A stretch of 64,000 nucleotides of DNA, taken from assembly GCA_024707205.1 (NCBI GenBank), contig JANQAD010000001.1:868001-932000 (forward strand). Reading direction: 5' to 3'. This document shows, one piece after another, positions 1 through 8,511 of the stretch. Under the pieces are notes generated by a model. That model was not told where the DNA came from. It did not search any database and saw nothing but the letters and a program-made list of their open reading frames with translations. Positions within the stretch are counted from its first letter, which is position 1. The number at the start of each line of letters is the position of its first letter. The translations under genes and the position numbers were made by a program. This stretch comes from Demequina sp. Lineage in GTDB: Bacteria > Actinomycetota > Actinomycetes > Actinomycetales > Demequinaceae.

Positions 1-1250
1 GTCGGCCACGATCCCCGCGTACCACTCGGCGCTGGGCTTGGGGGTGCGGGCGAAGGTGACGGGGTCAACCGCGACGAGCCCGAACTTGGGCCGGTAGCCC
101 TCGGCCCACTCGAAGTTGTCGAGGAGGCTCCACGCGAAGAAGCCGCGGACGTCCACGCCGTCGTCCATCGCCGCGCGCAGGGCCGCGAGAGATCGCGAGT
201 AGTACTCGATGCGCTCCGCGTCGTCCTCGGTCGCCACTCCGTTCTCGGTGACGATCACCGGGACGCCCGCCACCCCGTATGCCTGGCGCACGGTCATGCC
301 AAGCGACTCGGGGTGAAGGTCCAGTTCATCTGGGTGACGCGCCAGTCGGCGGGCTTTGGGAGCTCCTGGAAGTCCGCTCCCAAGTGCATGGTGAAGTAGG
401 TCTGCACACCGATGTAGTCGTCGCTCTTCGCGGCATCGAGCCACACGCCGGCCATGAGCCACGGGAACGGGTTCGCGGGGTCGTCGACCGGTGCGTCCAT
501 GATGCGGACGCCCTCGGAGTTGGGATCGCCGTCCGCGTGCACCACCACGTCGCTTATCGCCAGGGTGTGGCCAACGGGGAAGTCGCCTGGGCCCGCCTTG
601 AGCACGGGAACGGCGCGCTTGTGGGCGGCGACCATGTTCTCCGTGGCCGCCCGGAACGGCTCGACGCCGCCGTTGAGCCCCGGCGGGAAGAAGCCCTGCA
701 TGTAGCCGGCCATCGCCACCACGTTGGGCTCGTTGAAGGTCGCGGCGATGTCGATCTGGTCGCCGAGGTGCTGCACGGCGATGTCGCAGAACCGAACGAA
801 CCAGTCGACAATCTCCGGGTTGGTCCAGCCGCCCTGCTCGGTGGCCCACAGCGGCGTGGTGAAGTGGTGGAAGGTGACGGACGTCTTGAGGCCCATCTCG
901 TGGGCGGCCAGCATGATCTGGCGGTAGTGCTCGAGCGCGGCGATCGAGAACTCGCCCTGCGCGGGCTCGATGCGGCTCCACTCGATCGAGAAGCGGTAGC
1001 AGTCGAGGCCCATCTTCTTGACGAGCTCGAGGTCCTCGAACCAGCGGTGCCACGAGTCGGTGGCATCACCGGAGCTCTCCGCGCAACCGCTGCCGGGGGT
1101 GTGCTCCCAGGCCCACCAGTCGTTGTTGGTGTTGCCGCCCTCGATCTGATGCGCGGCGGTCGCTGTGCCCCACAGCCAGCCATCCGGAACCGGGCCAAAA
1201 CTGGTCATGGGGGCGAAAGTCTTGTCAGCGTCGGGCATCTGAGAGGTCAT
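1..1250 (-). pseudogene. GH1 beta-glucosidase, frameshifted and cut by the window start
   Basis: Hydrolyses beta-glucosides, probably in the cytoplasm because no signal peptide is seen. The first frame holds the GH1 N-terminal signature GTATAAHQIEGG, a YRFSIEWSRIEP stretch and the acid/base motif TFNEPN (Glu near residue 174). It stops at 294, but the reading continues in another frame with the nucleophile motif VTENG and the C-terminal LLDNFEWAEGY. Adding one base to the G run at 310-313 (minus strand CCCC) restores a normal TPESLGM junction, so the gene is one base short here: a sequencing error or a recent mutation. ATG at 1250 is chosen because AAAGGAG lies 7 nt upstream. The 3' end lies beyond the window edge. 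Confidence 0.85.
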
Positions 1251-1319
1251 GGCGCGCTCCTTTGCGGCGGTTACCAACTGGTCAGACGAACAATTCTACG
1301 CCCCGACGGGAGTGGTTGC

Positions 1320-1363
1320 GGGGCGGGCGCGGAGCGGGTACGGGGCGGGCGCGGGGCGGGTGC
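1320..1363. repeat. Two tandem 22-bp G-rich units
   Basis: Units at 1320-1341 and 1342-1363 match at 20 of 22 positions. The second contains GGGG-C-GGG-CGC-GGGG-C-GGG, which fits the G-quadruplex pattern on the plus strand. They lie in the 262-bp spacer upstream of the GH1 gene; no gene is seen in that spacer. Confidence 0.6.
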
Positions 1364-1512
1364 TGCTGCCCCGGCACGTCCCGGCTACCAGCGACTCCCC
1401 AAATGGAGACTCAGGTTCACGAATCGCGCGTTTCGACGACCTGAGCGCCCATTTCAGCAGGAGGAGGCGGCGGGCAGCCGACGACGAAACCGCGGCCGCG
1501 CCACCGCCCCCG

Positions 1513-1863
1513 TCAGCCCCAGCCGAGCTCGTGGAGCCTGTCGTCATCGATGCCGAAGTGGTGCGCGATCTCATGCACCACGGTGATCGCGACCTCGTCC
1601 CGCACCTCCTCGACGGAGCGGCACATGCGCAGCGTGGGGCCGCGATAGATGAAGATGCGGTCCGGCATCTCGCCAAAGCCGTAGTTGCCGCGCTCGGTGA
1701 GCGCGATGCCGTCGTAGAGCCCCAGCAGGTCCTTCTCCGGCCCAGCAGGCTCGTCCTCCACGAGGATCACCACGTTGTCCACGAGGTCGAGCAGCTCATC
1801 GGGAATGGTCGCGAGCGCGTCGTCCACCGCGGCCTCGAAATCCTCCCGCGACATCTCCACCAT
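1513..1863 (-). CDS. Metallopeptidase family protein (zincin-like, HExxH)
   Basis: Small putative zinc metallopeptidase of about 116 residues, resembling the actinobacterial minimal zincin family. The zinc motif HEIAHH is near the C terminus, preceded by RDEVAITVV, and followed by the conserved ending GIDDDRLHELGWG. The ATG giving MVEMSREDFEAAVDDAL is preferred because that start resembles family members. No Shine-Dalgarno is seen, but GACAAT stands 6 nt before it, so it may be leaderless. A longer in-frame extension reaches back through the tRNA-Glu gene and is not credible. Substrate unknown. Confidence 0.8.
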   Translation of the reverse strand: MVEMSREDFEAAVDDALATIPDELLDLVDNVVILVEDEPAGPEKDLLGLYDGIALTERGNYGFGEMPDRIFIYRGPTLRMCRSVEEVRDEVAITVVHEIAHHFGIDDDRLHELGWG

Positions 1864-1892
1864 GACCCCATTGTCCCGGCCCGACGCCGCGG

Positions 1893-1923
1893 TTGGGTAA
1901 TCCCCCCTCGTCACCGGTACTAT
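1893..1923 (+). promoter_or_regulatory. Possible promoter of tRNA-Glu
   Basis: TACTAT at 1918-1923 has good -10 character and lies 31 bp before the tRNA. The only -35 candidate, TTGGGT at 1893-1898, is 19 bp upstream and weak. Confidence 0.35.
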
Positions 1924-1953
1924 TGGCGGGTCCTGGCGGGCAACCGCCGCGGA

Positions 1954-2026
1954 GCCCCCATCGTTTAGTGGCCTAGGACGCCGCCCTTTCACGGCGGTAG
2001 CACGGGTTCGAATCCCGTTGGGGGTA
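1954..2026 (+). tRNA. tRNA-Glu (TTC)
   Basis: A 73-nt cloverleaf. The acceptor stem GCCCCCA pairs with TGGGGGT and is followed by discriminator A. The anticodon stem CCGCC/GGCGG encloses CTTTCAC, giving TTC. The T-loop is the normal TTCGAAT. CCA is not encoded. Confidence 0.97.
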
Positions 2027-2059
2027 CGAAGGGTGAGTGTGGATGGTCTACACTTGCTC

Positions 2060-2076
2060 TTGCTCAATTAGAGCAA
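2060..2076 (+). other. Inverted repeat abutting tRNA-Asp
   Basis: TTGCTC and GAGCAA flank AATTA and end 1 nt before tRNA-Asp. There is no T run, so it may be a processing or leader hairpin rather than a terminator. TACACT at 2049-2054 could be a -10 for tRNA-Asp. Confidence 0.4.
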
Positions 2077-2077
2077 T

Positions 2078-2151
2078 GGCCCTGTAGCGCAGTCGGTTAG
2101 CGCGCCGCCCTGTCACGGCGGAGGTCGCGGGTTCAAGTCCCGTCAGGGTCG
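2078..2151 (+). tRNA. tRNA-Asp (GTC)
   Basis: A 74-nt cloverleaf. The acceptor GGCCCTG pairs with CAGGGTC (one G-T pair), discriminator G. The anticodon loop CTGTCAC gives GTC and the T-loop is TTCAAGT. CCA is not encoded. Confidence 0.97.
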
Positions 2152-2160
2152 CGGTGCGAG

Positions 2161-2180
2161 GCCCCTTATTCGTAAGGGGC
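2161..2180 (+). terminator. Rho-independent terminator between tRNA-Asp and tRNA-Phe
   Basis: A perfect 8-bp stem GCCCCTTA/TAAGGGGC with a stable TTCG tetraloop, followed by TTTCGT. It starts 10 nt after tRNA-Asp and should end the Glu-Asp transcript before tRNA-Phe. Confidence 0.75.
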
Positions 2181-2206
2181 TTTCGTGTCAGCGGGGCAAC
2201 CCGCAC

Positions 2207-2282
2207 GGCTCTGTAGCTCAGTTGGTAGAGCGCACGACTGAAAATCGTGAGGTCACGGGATCGACGCCCGTCGGAGCCACCA
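2207..2282 (+). tRNA. tRNA-Phe (GAA), CCA encoded
   Basis: The acceptor GGCTCTG pairs with CGGAGCC, then discriminator A and an encoded CCA. The anticodon stem CACGA/TCGTG encloses CTGAAAA, giving GAA. The T-arm is ACGGG-ATCGACG-CCCGT, so position 54 is A where T is near universal. The gene ends 1 bp before the stop codon of the convergent DUF4190 gene. Confidence 0.95.
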
Positions 2283-2283
2283 T

Positions 2284-3348
2284 CTAGTACGACGTCCAGT
2301 ACGCCTCGTACACCGTGCCCTCGGGCATGACCTCGTAGAACATCGCGTCGAACGGCACGGACTGCCCCGGATCGAGCGTGTCGCTCCATCCCGGCGCCGC
2401 ACCGATGATCTCGCCGCTCGCGTCGCGCGCGACCACCGTCACCGTGGGGCTCAGGACCTCCTCGGTGAAGCTCGACGTGACGGTGCCGGTGACGGTCGTG
2501 AAGAGGTCGTCGCTCGTTGCCGTCATGTTCGAGACGGTCAGGGTGCCGCTCGCCGGCTCGCTCGCGAGCCCGTTGGCGTCGGGCCCCACCACCTGCAGCG
2601 TGTCGACCTCGGCCCCCTCGAGCTCATAGAACGAGCCCGCGATCGCGGACTCTCCGCTCGGCAGCGCTTGGTACGTCCAATAGCTGTCAATGACGTTCCC
2701 GCTTGCGTCGAGCGCATTCACGGTCAGCTGCGCGGATGGGTACGGGTTCGACGATGGGTTGTCGAGGATCACCACGAACCAGGTGGTGCCCTCGTCCCAC
2801 GAGTTGGGCGCGAACGCGTAGTCCGCGACCGCGAGGCCGCCATCGACCGGCTCCGGCCCCAGCGTCATCTCGCCCCCGCTAGCGACCGGGCCGTACGTGA
2901 ACCAGTCGTCGGCGCCGTCCTCATACGCGCGCATGCCGATCACGATGAACACCAGCACGATCGCCGACATCACGATGCTGACCACGCCCATCACGATCCC
3001 CGAGATCGCCATGGGCTTGCTCTGCTTCTTCGCAACCGCGAACCCACCGAACACAACGGCGAGCACGCCAACCAGCACGCCCCACACTGGCAGCCAGCCG
3101 CTGACCAGTCCCACGATTCCCAGGACCAGCGCCGTGATTGCTAGACCCTGTTTCTGGCTGCCCGACGGCGAGGTTGAGTAGCCGTACGGCGCCGGCGGGG
3201 CGAGGGGCGGGTTCTGCGACGGCTCTACGCCTTGCTGCTGAAGCGTCCACTGGTTCGCGGCGTCGGAAATGGACGGCGGCGGTGGGGGCGTGGGCGTCGG
3301 CTCGCTTGGCGGGCTGTAGTACTCGGGGCCCTGGGGCGTCTCAGGCAT
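2284..3348 (-). CDS. DUF4190 membrane protein with FxLYD-like domain
   Basis: About 354 residues. The N terminus is rich in Pro, Ser and Gln (residues 1-60) and probably cytoplasmic. Two adjacent hydrophobic segments follow in the DUF4190 arrangement (GLAITALVLGIVGLVSGWLP and the segment after SKPMAISGIVMG). The rest should be outside the membrane: a region with ADYAFAPNS and WFVVILDNPSSNP, then a module with VTGTVTSSFTEE and VARDASGEIIG typical of FxLYD beta-sandwich domains. Function unknown, perhaps cell-envelope. The ATG giving MPETPQ is used; an ATG 21 nt upstream is an alternative, and neither has a clear ribosome site. Confidence 0.7.
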   Translation of the reverse strand: MPETPQGPEYYSPPSEPTPTPPPPPSISDAANQWTLQQQGVEPSQNPPLAPPAPYGYSTSPSGSQKQGLAITALVLGIVGLVSGWLPVWGVLVGVLAVVFGGFAVAKKQSKPMAISGIVMGVVSIVMSAIVLVFIVIGMRAYEDGADDWFTYGPVASGGEMTLGPEPVDGGLAVADYAFAPNSWDEGTTWFVVILDNPSSNPYPSAQLTVNALDASGNVIDSYWTYQALPSGESAIAGSFYELEGAEVDTLQVVGPDANGLASEPASGTLTVSNMTATSDDLFTTVTGTVTSSFTEEVLSPTVTVVARDASGEIIGAAPGWSDTLDPGQSVPFDAMFYEVMPEGTVYEAYWTSY

Positions 3349-3420
3349 GGCACATAGCGTGCCAGACATGACTGCAGTTGAGCCATGCCCTCCCGCGCCT
3401 GGCTCGAATGGCACGTGAGG

Positions 3421-3456
3421 CCGATTTGCGCGAATAGGACTATCTACGCAAATCGG
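3421..3456. promoter_or_regulatory. 10-bp-arm inverted repeat before sugar ABC operon
   Basis: CCGATTTGCG (3421-3430) and CGCAAATCGG (3447-3456) are exact inverted copies separated by 16 bp. The right arm ends 2 bp before TATGGT (3459-3464), a good -10 hexamer, so a repressor bound here would cover the promoter. It differs from the LacI palindrome near 34 kb. A small GGTC-GAAA-GACC hairpin follows at 3462-3473. Confidence 0.45.
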
Positions 3457-3574
3457 GGTATGGTCGAAAGACCGCACACGCAACCACAAGTTGCGCGCGC
3501 GCGGTTACCGACGAGGCGCGAAGGCGCTCCTCAGATGGGTGCACGTGCCTCCTTACACCCCCAAGGAGGGACCG

Positions 3575-4891
3575 ATGTTTGCTCGGTGGAACCGCGGGCT
3601 TGGCACGGCTGCCATGGTGGCTGCCGGAGCCCTGATAGTGGCCGGGTGCTCGTCGTCTGGAGACGAGACGAGCGCGACCCCCGGCAGCACGACGCAAGGC
3701 ACCGACCTCAGCGGAGTGACGCTCAACGTCTCCGCGTCATGGTCAGGTGACGAGCAGAAGAACTTTGAGCAGGTGCTCAAGCAGTTCTCCGACGAGACGG
3801 GCGCGACCGTCAACTACACGAGCTTTGGCGACCAGGCCGCCACGACGCTCGGGACCCAGATCGAGGGCGGCAACCCGCCAGACGTGGCGCTGCTTCCGCA
3901 GCCGGCCTTGCTCACGCAGTACGCGGGCGACGGTTCGATTCAGCCGCTCGGCGACGCGACCTCCGAGAAGGTGCACGAGAACTATTCGGACTCGTGGATC
4001 GACCTTGGCAGCGTGGACGGCACCATGTACGGCGTCTGGTTCAAGGCGTCGAACAAGTCGACGGTTTGGTACAACGCCGACATCTGGGATCAGGCTGGAG
4101 CCCAAGTCCCCGAGACCTGGGACGACTTCATGGCGCAGCTGCAGGTTGTCCAGGATTCCGGTTACTCCGGCATCTCGATCGGCGCGGACGTTGGCTGGCC
4201 GCTCACCGACTGGTTCGAGAACGTGTACCTGCGGACCGCTGGCGGCGAGAAGTACGACCAGCTCACGAAGCACGAGATCCCCTGGACCGACGACTCCGTG
4301 AAGGAAGCGCTGACCGTCTTGTCCGGGCTCTTCGGGTCCGACGTTGTGCAGCCCGGCGCCGCCCAGCGGACGTTCCCGGAATCGGTGACCGAGGTGTTCG
4401 GCGCGGATCCCAAGGCCGGGACCGTCTTTGAGGGCGACTTCGTCGCGGGCAACATCACCGCGGACGGCAACTCCGTGGTGGGGCAGAACGCCCTGTTCTT
4501 CGACTTCCCGTCCGTGAACGACTCCGCGCCGGCGGTGGTCGGTGGCGGTGACGTTGCCGTGCAGTTCAACTCGGACCCGGGCACGGAGGCGCTGATGTCC
4601 TACCTCGCGTCGCCCGAGGCAGCGGAGGTGTGGGTGCCGCTCGGCGGCATCACGAGCCCCAACAAGGGAGTCGACACCTCGCTGTACCCCGACGACACGT
4701 CACGGCAGATCGCCGAGGCGCTCACTGGAGCAGAGACCTTCCGCTTCGACATGTCCGACCTCACCCCCAGTGCCTTCGGCGGCACCACGGGTCAGGGCTT
4801 CTGGCAGATCATGATCGACTTCCTGCAGAACCCTGACGACATCGCCGGCACCCAGCAGGCGCTCGAGGACGCCGCGGCGGCCGCGTACTGA
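3575..4891 (+). CDS. Sugar ABC transporter substrate-binding lipoprotein
   Basis: 438 residues, extracellular solute-binding protein family 1. The signal peptide ends in lipobox IVAGC, so the mature protein should be tethered to the membrane through Cys. The fold starts at LSGVTLNVSASWSGDEQKNF and keeps family features such as GGNPPDVALLPQP and VWYNADIWDQAG. ATG at 3575 is favoured by AAGGAGGG 7 nt upstream. It is followed by two permease genes and no ATPase gene, so the importer probably uses a shared MsmK-type ATPase encoded elsewhere. The sugar is unknown; the nearby GH1 gene hints at a beta-glucoside or oligosaccharide. Confidence 0.9.
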   Translation: MFARWNRGLGTAAMVAAGALIVAGCSSSGDETSATPGSTTQGTDLSGVTLNVSASWSGDEQKNFEQVLKQFSDETGATVNYTSFGDQAATTLGTQIEGGNPPDVALLPQPALLTQYAGDGSIQPLGDATSEKVHENYSDSWIDLGSVDGTMYGVWFKASNKSTVWYNADIWDQAGAQVPETWDDFMAQLQVVQDSGYSGISIGADVGWPLTDWFENVYLRTAGGEKYDQLTKHEIPWTDDSVKEALTVLSGLFGSDVVQPGAAQRTFPESVTEVFGADPKAGTVFEGDFVAGNITADGNSVVGQNALFFDFPSVNDSAPAVVGGGDVAVQFNSDPGTEALMSYLASPEAAEVWVPLGGITSPNKGVDTSLYPDDTSRQIAEALTGAETFRFDMSDLTPSAFGGTTGQGFWQIMIDFLQNPDDIAGTQQALEDAAAAAY

Positions 4892-4908
4892 GTGGGCGGC
4901 TCACTCCG

Positions 4909-6262
4909 ATGACGGCCACCGCCGAACGGACGGCGGCGGCTCCCGGGAGGGCGGCGAATCGCCCTCCCGGTCGCGCCGCCGCCAGCCGCTCGTTGCGCTC
5001 GCATTCCTCGCGCCCGCGCTCGTGCTGCTTGGGGCGCTCGTCGTGTACCCCATGGTCTTTACGGGCATCAGGTCGTTCTACAACGCCAAGGGCGACAAGT
5101 TCATCGGCTGGGACAACTACGTCACGATGTTCACCCGCGACTCCACGTTCACCGCGATTCGCAACAACATCATCTGGGTGATCGTCGCCCCCATCTCATG
5201 CACGCTGATCGGCCTGGTCTTCGCGGTGCTGCTGGACAAGATCCGCTGGTCCACCGCCTTCAAGCTCATCATCTTCATGCCCATGGCGATCTCGATGCTC
5301 GCGGCGGGCGTGATCTTCCGCGGCATGTTCCAGGAGGACCCGTCAATCGGCGTGGTCAACGCGGCGATCGTCGGCGCCAAGAGCGTGTTCTCCAACCAGT
5401 CCGCGTACCCCGGCGCCAAGCCGCGCACCGACGCCGGGATCATCGCCGAGCAGGGCATCATCGCCACCGAGTCCACCGTCACCCCTGGCTCGACCGCCGA
5501 CTTCCCCCTCGTAGGAATCCGAACCGAATCGTTAGGCGAGGATCCCACTCAAGCCGCCCCAGCGTCGGGCCCGGCCGACGGCGAGGTCACCGGCACGGTA
5601 TGGCTTGACTTTGTGCGTGGCGGGGGTGGCGTCCCCGGCTCGATCGATGACGGGGAGATGGGGCTCCCGGGGGTGCGGGTGGACGCGGTCGCCGCGGACG
5701 GCAGCGTGGCCGCGAGCGCACAGACCGCGGACGACGGGACCTACGTGATCCAGGGTCTGGACGCCGGGGCGAGCTATCGCATCGCCCTGCCGCCGCGAAC
5801 TTCGCCGAGGGCGCCACGGGCGTGCCCTGGCTCAGCGCCACTTTCATCACGGCGGTGGTCATCCTCTCCTATATCTGGATCTGGGCGGGGTTCGCGATGG
5901 TGATGATCGCGTCCGGGCTGTCCGCCATGGACCGCTCGCTGCAAGAGGCCGCTCGCGTGGACGGCGCCACCGAGTGGAAGGTGTTCACGCGCATCACCGC
6001 GCCCCTGCTCGCGCCCGTGCTTGTGGTCGTGTTCGTCACGCTCATCATCAACGTGCTCAAGATCTTCGACCTCGTATACGTGATCCCGCCAGGCAACGCG
6101 AAACCCGCGGCGAATGTGATCGCGGTGGAGATGTGGACCGTGTCGTTCGGTGGCGGCAACGACCAGGGCCTGGGCTCTGCGCTCGCGATCCTGCTGCTGC
6201 TGCTCGTGCTGCCGTTCATGATCATCAATGTGCGGCGTTTCCGGGAGGAGCGGTCACGATGA
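4909..6262 (+). pseudogene. Sugar ABC permease 1 (MalF-type) with periplasmic insert, two frameshifts
   Basis: First membrane subunit of the importer. Pieces lie in three frames: an N-terminal start MTATAERTAAAPGRAANRPP at 4909, the core from about 4980 (FLAPALVLLGALVVYPMVFTG) and the C-terminal half from about 5800 with the permease loop EAARVDGATEW. Each join needs one extra base, near 4970-4985 (less certain) and near 5790-5798, so two single-base deletions are inferred. Between membrane segments sits an insert of about 150 residues with GTVWLDFVRGGGGVPGS, GLPGVRVDAV and DDGTYVIQGLDAG, resembling SdrD B-type or carboxypeptidase-regulatory beta-sandwich domains. Its end overlaps the next permease start (ATGA). 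Confidence 0.8.
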
Positions 6263-7137
6263 CGGACCTCACCATCGTCAAGGGCAAGCGGACCCCTGCC
6301 CAGCGGGTGCTCGGTTTCTTCGGCAAGGGCTTCGTCAACTTTGCGCTCATCGTGGTTGCGCTGCTGTGGGTGATCCCTTCGCTCGGCCTGCTGCTGACGT
6401 CCTTCCGCACGGTCGGAGACTCGACGACGTCGGGCTGGTGGACGGTGTTCACAAAGCCAGCCCAGCTCACGCTGCAGAACTACGTGGATCTGCTCTCGAA
6501 CTCGGCGATCACCTCGTCGCTGCTCAACTCGATCCTCATCGTGGTGCCCGCCACGCTGCTGGTGGTGCTCGTGGGCGCGCTGGCCGGCTACGCGTTCGCG
6601 TGGATGGAGTTCCCTGGGCGCGACGGGCTGCTCATTGCAGTGATCGTGCTGCTCGCGGTGCCACTGCAGGTGGCGCTCATCCCCGTGGCGCGGCTCTTTG
6701 GCTGGCTTGGCATCTTCGGCTCAATACCTGGGGTGATCCTGTTCCATGTCGCATTCGGTCTGCCGTTTGCGATCTTCCTGCTGCGCAACTTCTTCACCCA
6801 GATCCCGCGCGAGGTGCTCGAGGCGGCCCGGGTTGACGGCGCGAGTGAGTGGCGGATCTTTGTTCGGGTGATCCTTCCTCTTGGCGCGCCCGCGATCGCT
6901 TCCCTGGCGATCTTCCAGTTCCTGTGGACGTGGAACGACCTGCTCATCGGGCTCATCTTCACGAACGCAGAGTCGCAGCCCATTACGGTCGCGATTCAGT
7001 CTCAGCTACGCCAGTTCGGGTCCAACATCGACGTGCTGTCAACGGGGGCGTTCGTCTCGATGGTCATCCCGCTCATCGTGTTCTTCGCGTTCCAGCGCTA
7101 CTTTGTGCAGGCACTCCTGGCGGGCTCAAACAAGTGA
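6259..7137 (+). CDS. Sugar ABC permease 2 (MalG-type)
   Basis: 292 residues, about six membrane segments. The EAA loop EVLEAARVDGASEWRIF, which contacts the ATPase, is present around residue 192. The ATG overlaps the stop of permease 1, and GGAGCGG lies upstream, so the two are translationally coupled. It ends at QALLAGSNK, the usual end of this family. It completes the membrane channel of the importer. No sign of damage, unlike its partner. Confidence 0.92.
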   Translation: MTDLTIVKGKRTPAQRVLGFFGKGFVNFALIVVALLWVIPSLGLLLTSFRTVGDSTTSGWWTVFTKPAQLTLQNYVDLLSNSAITSSLLNSILIVVPATLLVVLVGALAGYAFAWMEFPGRDGLLIAVIVLLAVPLQVALIPVARLFGWLGIFGSIPGVILFHVAFGLPFAIFLLRNFFTQIPREVLEAARVDGASEWRIFVRVILPLGAPAIASLAIFQFLWTWNDLLIGLIFTNAESQPITVAIQSQLRQFGSNIDVLSTGAFVSMVIPLIVFFAFQRYFVQALLAGSNK

Positions 7138-7208
7138 GCCAGCCTCACGCGTTTGCGCTCCCGTGCCGATAGAGGATTCACTAGGTGTAGGCCACCAAGG
7201 AGCTACTC

Positions 7209-7586
7209 ATGTCAGTCACCGGCATTTTCAAGGCGATCTTCAACGCCCTCTTCGCGTCCGTCGCCGGACCGTTTGTGGCTCGCATTCGCACCGAGTGGGC
7301 CATCGCCAAGGTCGAGGTGCAGGTCAAGCTGCGCGAGCTGCGCACCGGCGCGATCATGCTGGGCGTCGCGCTGTTCTTCGCCTTCTTCACGATCGCGCTG
7401 TTCCTCACCGCGGCCACCCTTGGTCTCGCGGAGATCATGCCGGCCTGGGCGGCAGCGCTCGTGATCGGCGGGCTGCTCCTCATCTGGGTGCTCGTGTTCG
7501 GCATCTGGGGCGCCTCCAAGATCAAGAAGAACTCTGACCTGGTGCCCCACCGCGCCATCGAGGCCGTCAAGGACTCGCTGCCGTAG
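7209..7586 (+). CDS. Actinobacterial holin-X family (Phage_holin_3_6-like) protein
   Basis: 125 residues. A soluble or amphipathic N terminus with FVARIRTEWAIAKVEVQVKL is followed by two membrane segments (about 46-70 and 80-102) and a short charged tail. This matches the family named putative actinobacterial holin-X, common on chromosomes and not evidence of a prophage. AAGGAG lies 6 nt before the ATG. Role unknown. Confidence 0.75.
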   Translation: MSVTGIFKAIFNALFASVAGPFVARIRTEWAIAKVEVQVKLRELRTGAIMLGVALFFAFFTIALFLTAATLGLAEIMPAWAAALVIGGLLLIWVLVFGIWGASKIKKNSDLVPHRAIEAVKDSLP

Positions 7587-7600
7587 GCGGTCGCGCCTAC
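7583..7600. terminator. Short hairpin at convergent gene ends
   Basis: GTAGGCG and CGCCTAC pair around GTCG and overlap both stop codons of the convergent holin-X and EamA genes. No T run on either side, so at best a weak bidirectional terminator. Confidence 0.4.
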
Positions 7601-8511
7601 GCGTGCGCCGCCTCGGCCTCCACGTCCACCACCTTGGGCTTGCGTTGCGCGAGCCACACCCCGCCGAGGACGATGGCCGCGCCTAGCGGCTCGTACCAGG
7701 TGAGCTTCTCGCCGAGCACAACGATGCCGAGCACCGTGGCGACGATAGGAATCACATACGTGGTCGACGACGCGAGTGTGGCGCCCGCGATCCGCACCAC
7801 GTGATAGAAGAGCACGTACGCGAAGCTCGTGCCGAACACGCCGAGCGCGAGCAGAGCCCAAGCCGCATTGCCGTGCACGGTCGGGTGCGGGCTGGGAGCG
7901 GAGATCAGGGCGATGGGCGCGAGCATGACTGCCGACATCGACATCTGCGCCGCGCTGAGGCCGGTTGGCGTTGACTTCACCTTGGAAAGGAACATCCGCG
8001 ACACCACGCCGCCGATCCCGTAGCAGGCCGTCGCCGCGAGCATGAGCGCCGCGCCCGCCACGGGCAACTCGTCGACTCTCCACGCCCCCAGCAGCACCGC
8101 GATCCCCAGGGCGCCGATCAGCAGACCGATCACCTGCACCCGGCTCGCCTTCTCATGCGGGATCAGCAGTGCCACGAAGAACGCCGTCCACAGCGGCGTT
8201 GTCGCGTTGAGCAGGCTCGCGAGAATGGACGTGATGTGCAGCTCGGCGAGCGGGATCAGGATGAACGGGACCACCGAGAGAGTCACCGCCACGAGTGCGA
8301 TGAGCCCCAGATCCCGCACGGAGAAGCGCGGCCGCTGACGCATCACCACGAGCATGCCCACCAGCACGAGTGCGCCCACGACCACCCTGCCGAGTGCCAC
8401 CTCGGCCGGCGAGAAGGACTCGAGCGCAACGTGGATGAACATGAAGCTCGATCCCCACGAGACGGCGCAGACCAGGAACGCGGGCAGCCACGACTTCGCG
8501 GGGGCGTTCAT
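7597..8511 (-). CDS. EamA/DMT-family membrane transporter
   Basis: About 304 residues with ten hydrophobic segments in two EamA repeats. The first begins WLPAFLVCAVSWGSSFMFIHVAL and ends near LLIGALGIAVLLGAW. The second begins GAALMLAATACYGIGGVVSR and includes the PIVATVLGIVVLGE motif. It is likely a drug/metabolite exporter; substrate not predictable. The ATG overlaps the stop of the upstream methyltransferase gene (ATGA), suggesting co-transcription. Confidence 0.9.
   Translation of the reverse strand: MNAPAKSWLPAFLVCAVSWGSSFMFIHVALESFSPAEVALGRVVVGALVLVGMLVVMRQRPRFSVRDLGLIALVAVTLSVVPFILIPLAELHITSILASLLNATTPLWTAFFVALLIPHEKASRVQVIGLLIGALGIAVLLGAWRVDELPVAGAALMLAATACYGIGGVVSRMFLSKVKSTPTGLSAAQMSMSAVMLAPIALISAPSPHPTVHGNAAWALLALGVFGTSFAYVLFYHVVRIAGATLASSTTYVIPIVATVLGIVVLGEKLTWYEPLGAAIVLGGVWLAQRKPKVVDVEAEAAHA

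Noticed and set aside
1954-2282. tRNA cluster as integration site
   Set aside because: No integrase and no repeated tRNA 3' end was found in the window.
7209-7586. Holin name suggesting a prophage
   Set aside because: No integrase, portal, terminase or lysin nearby; the family is widespread on actinobacterial chromosomes.
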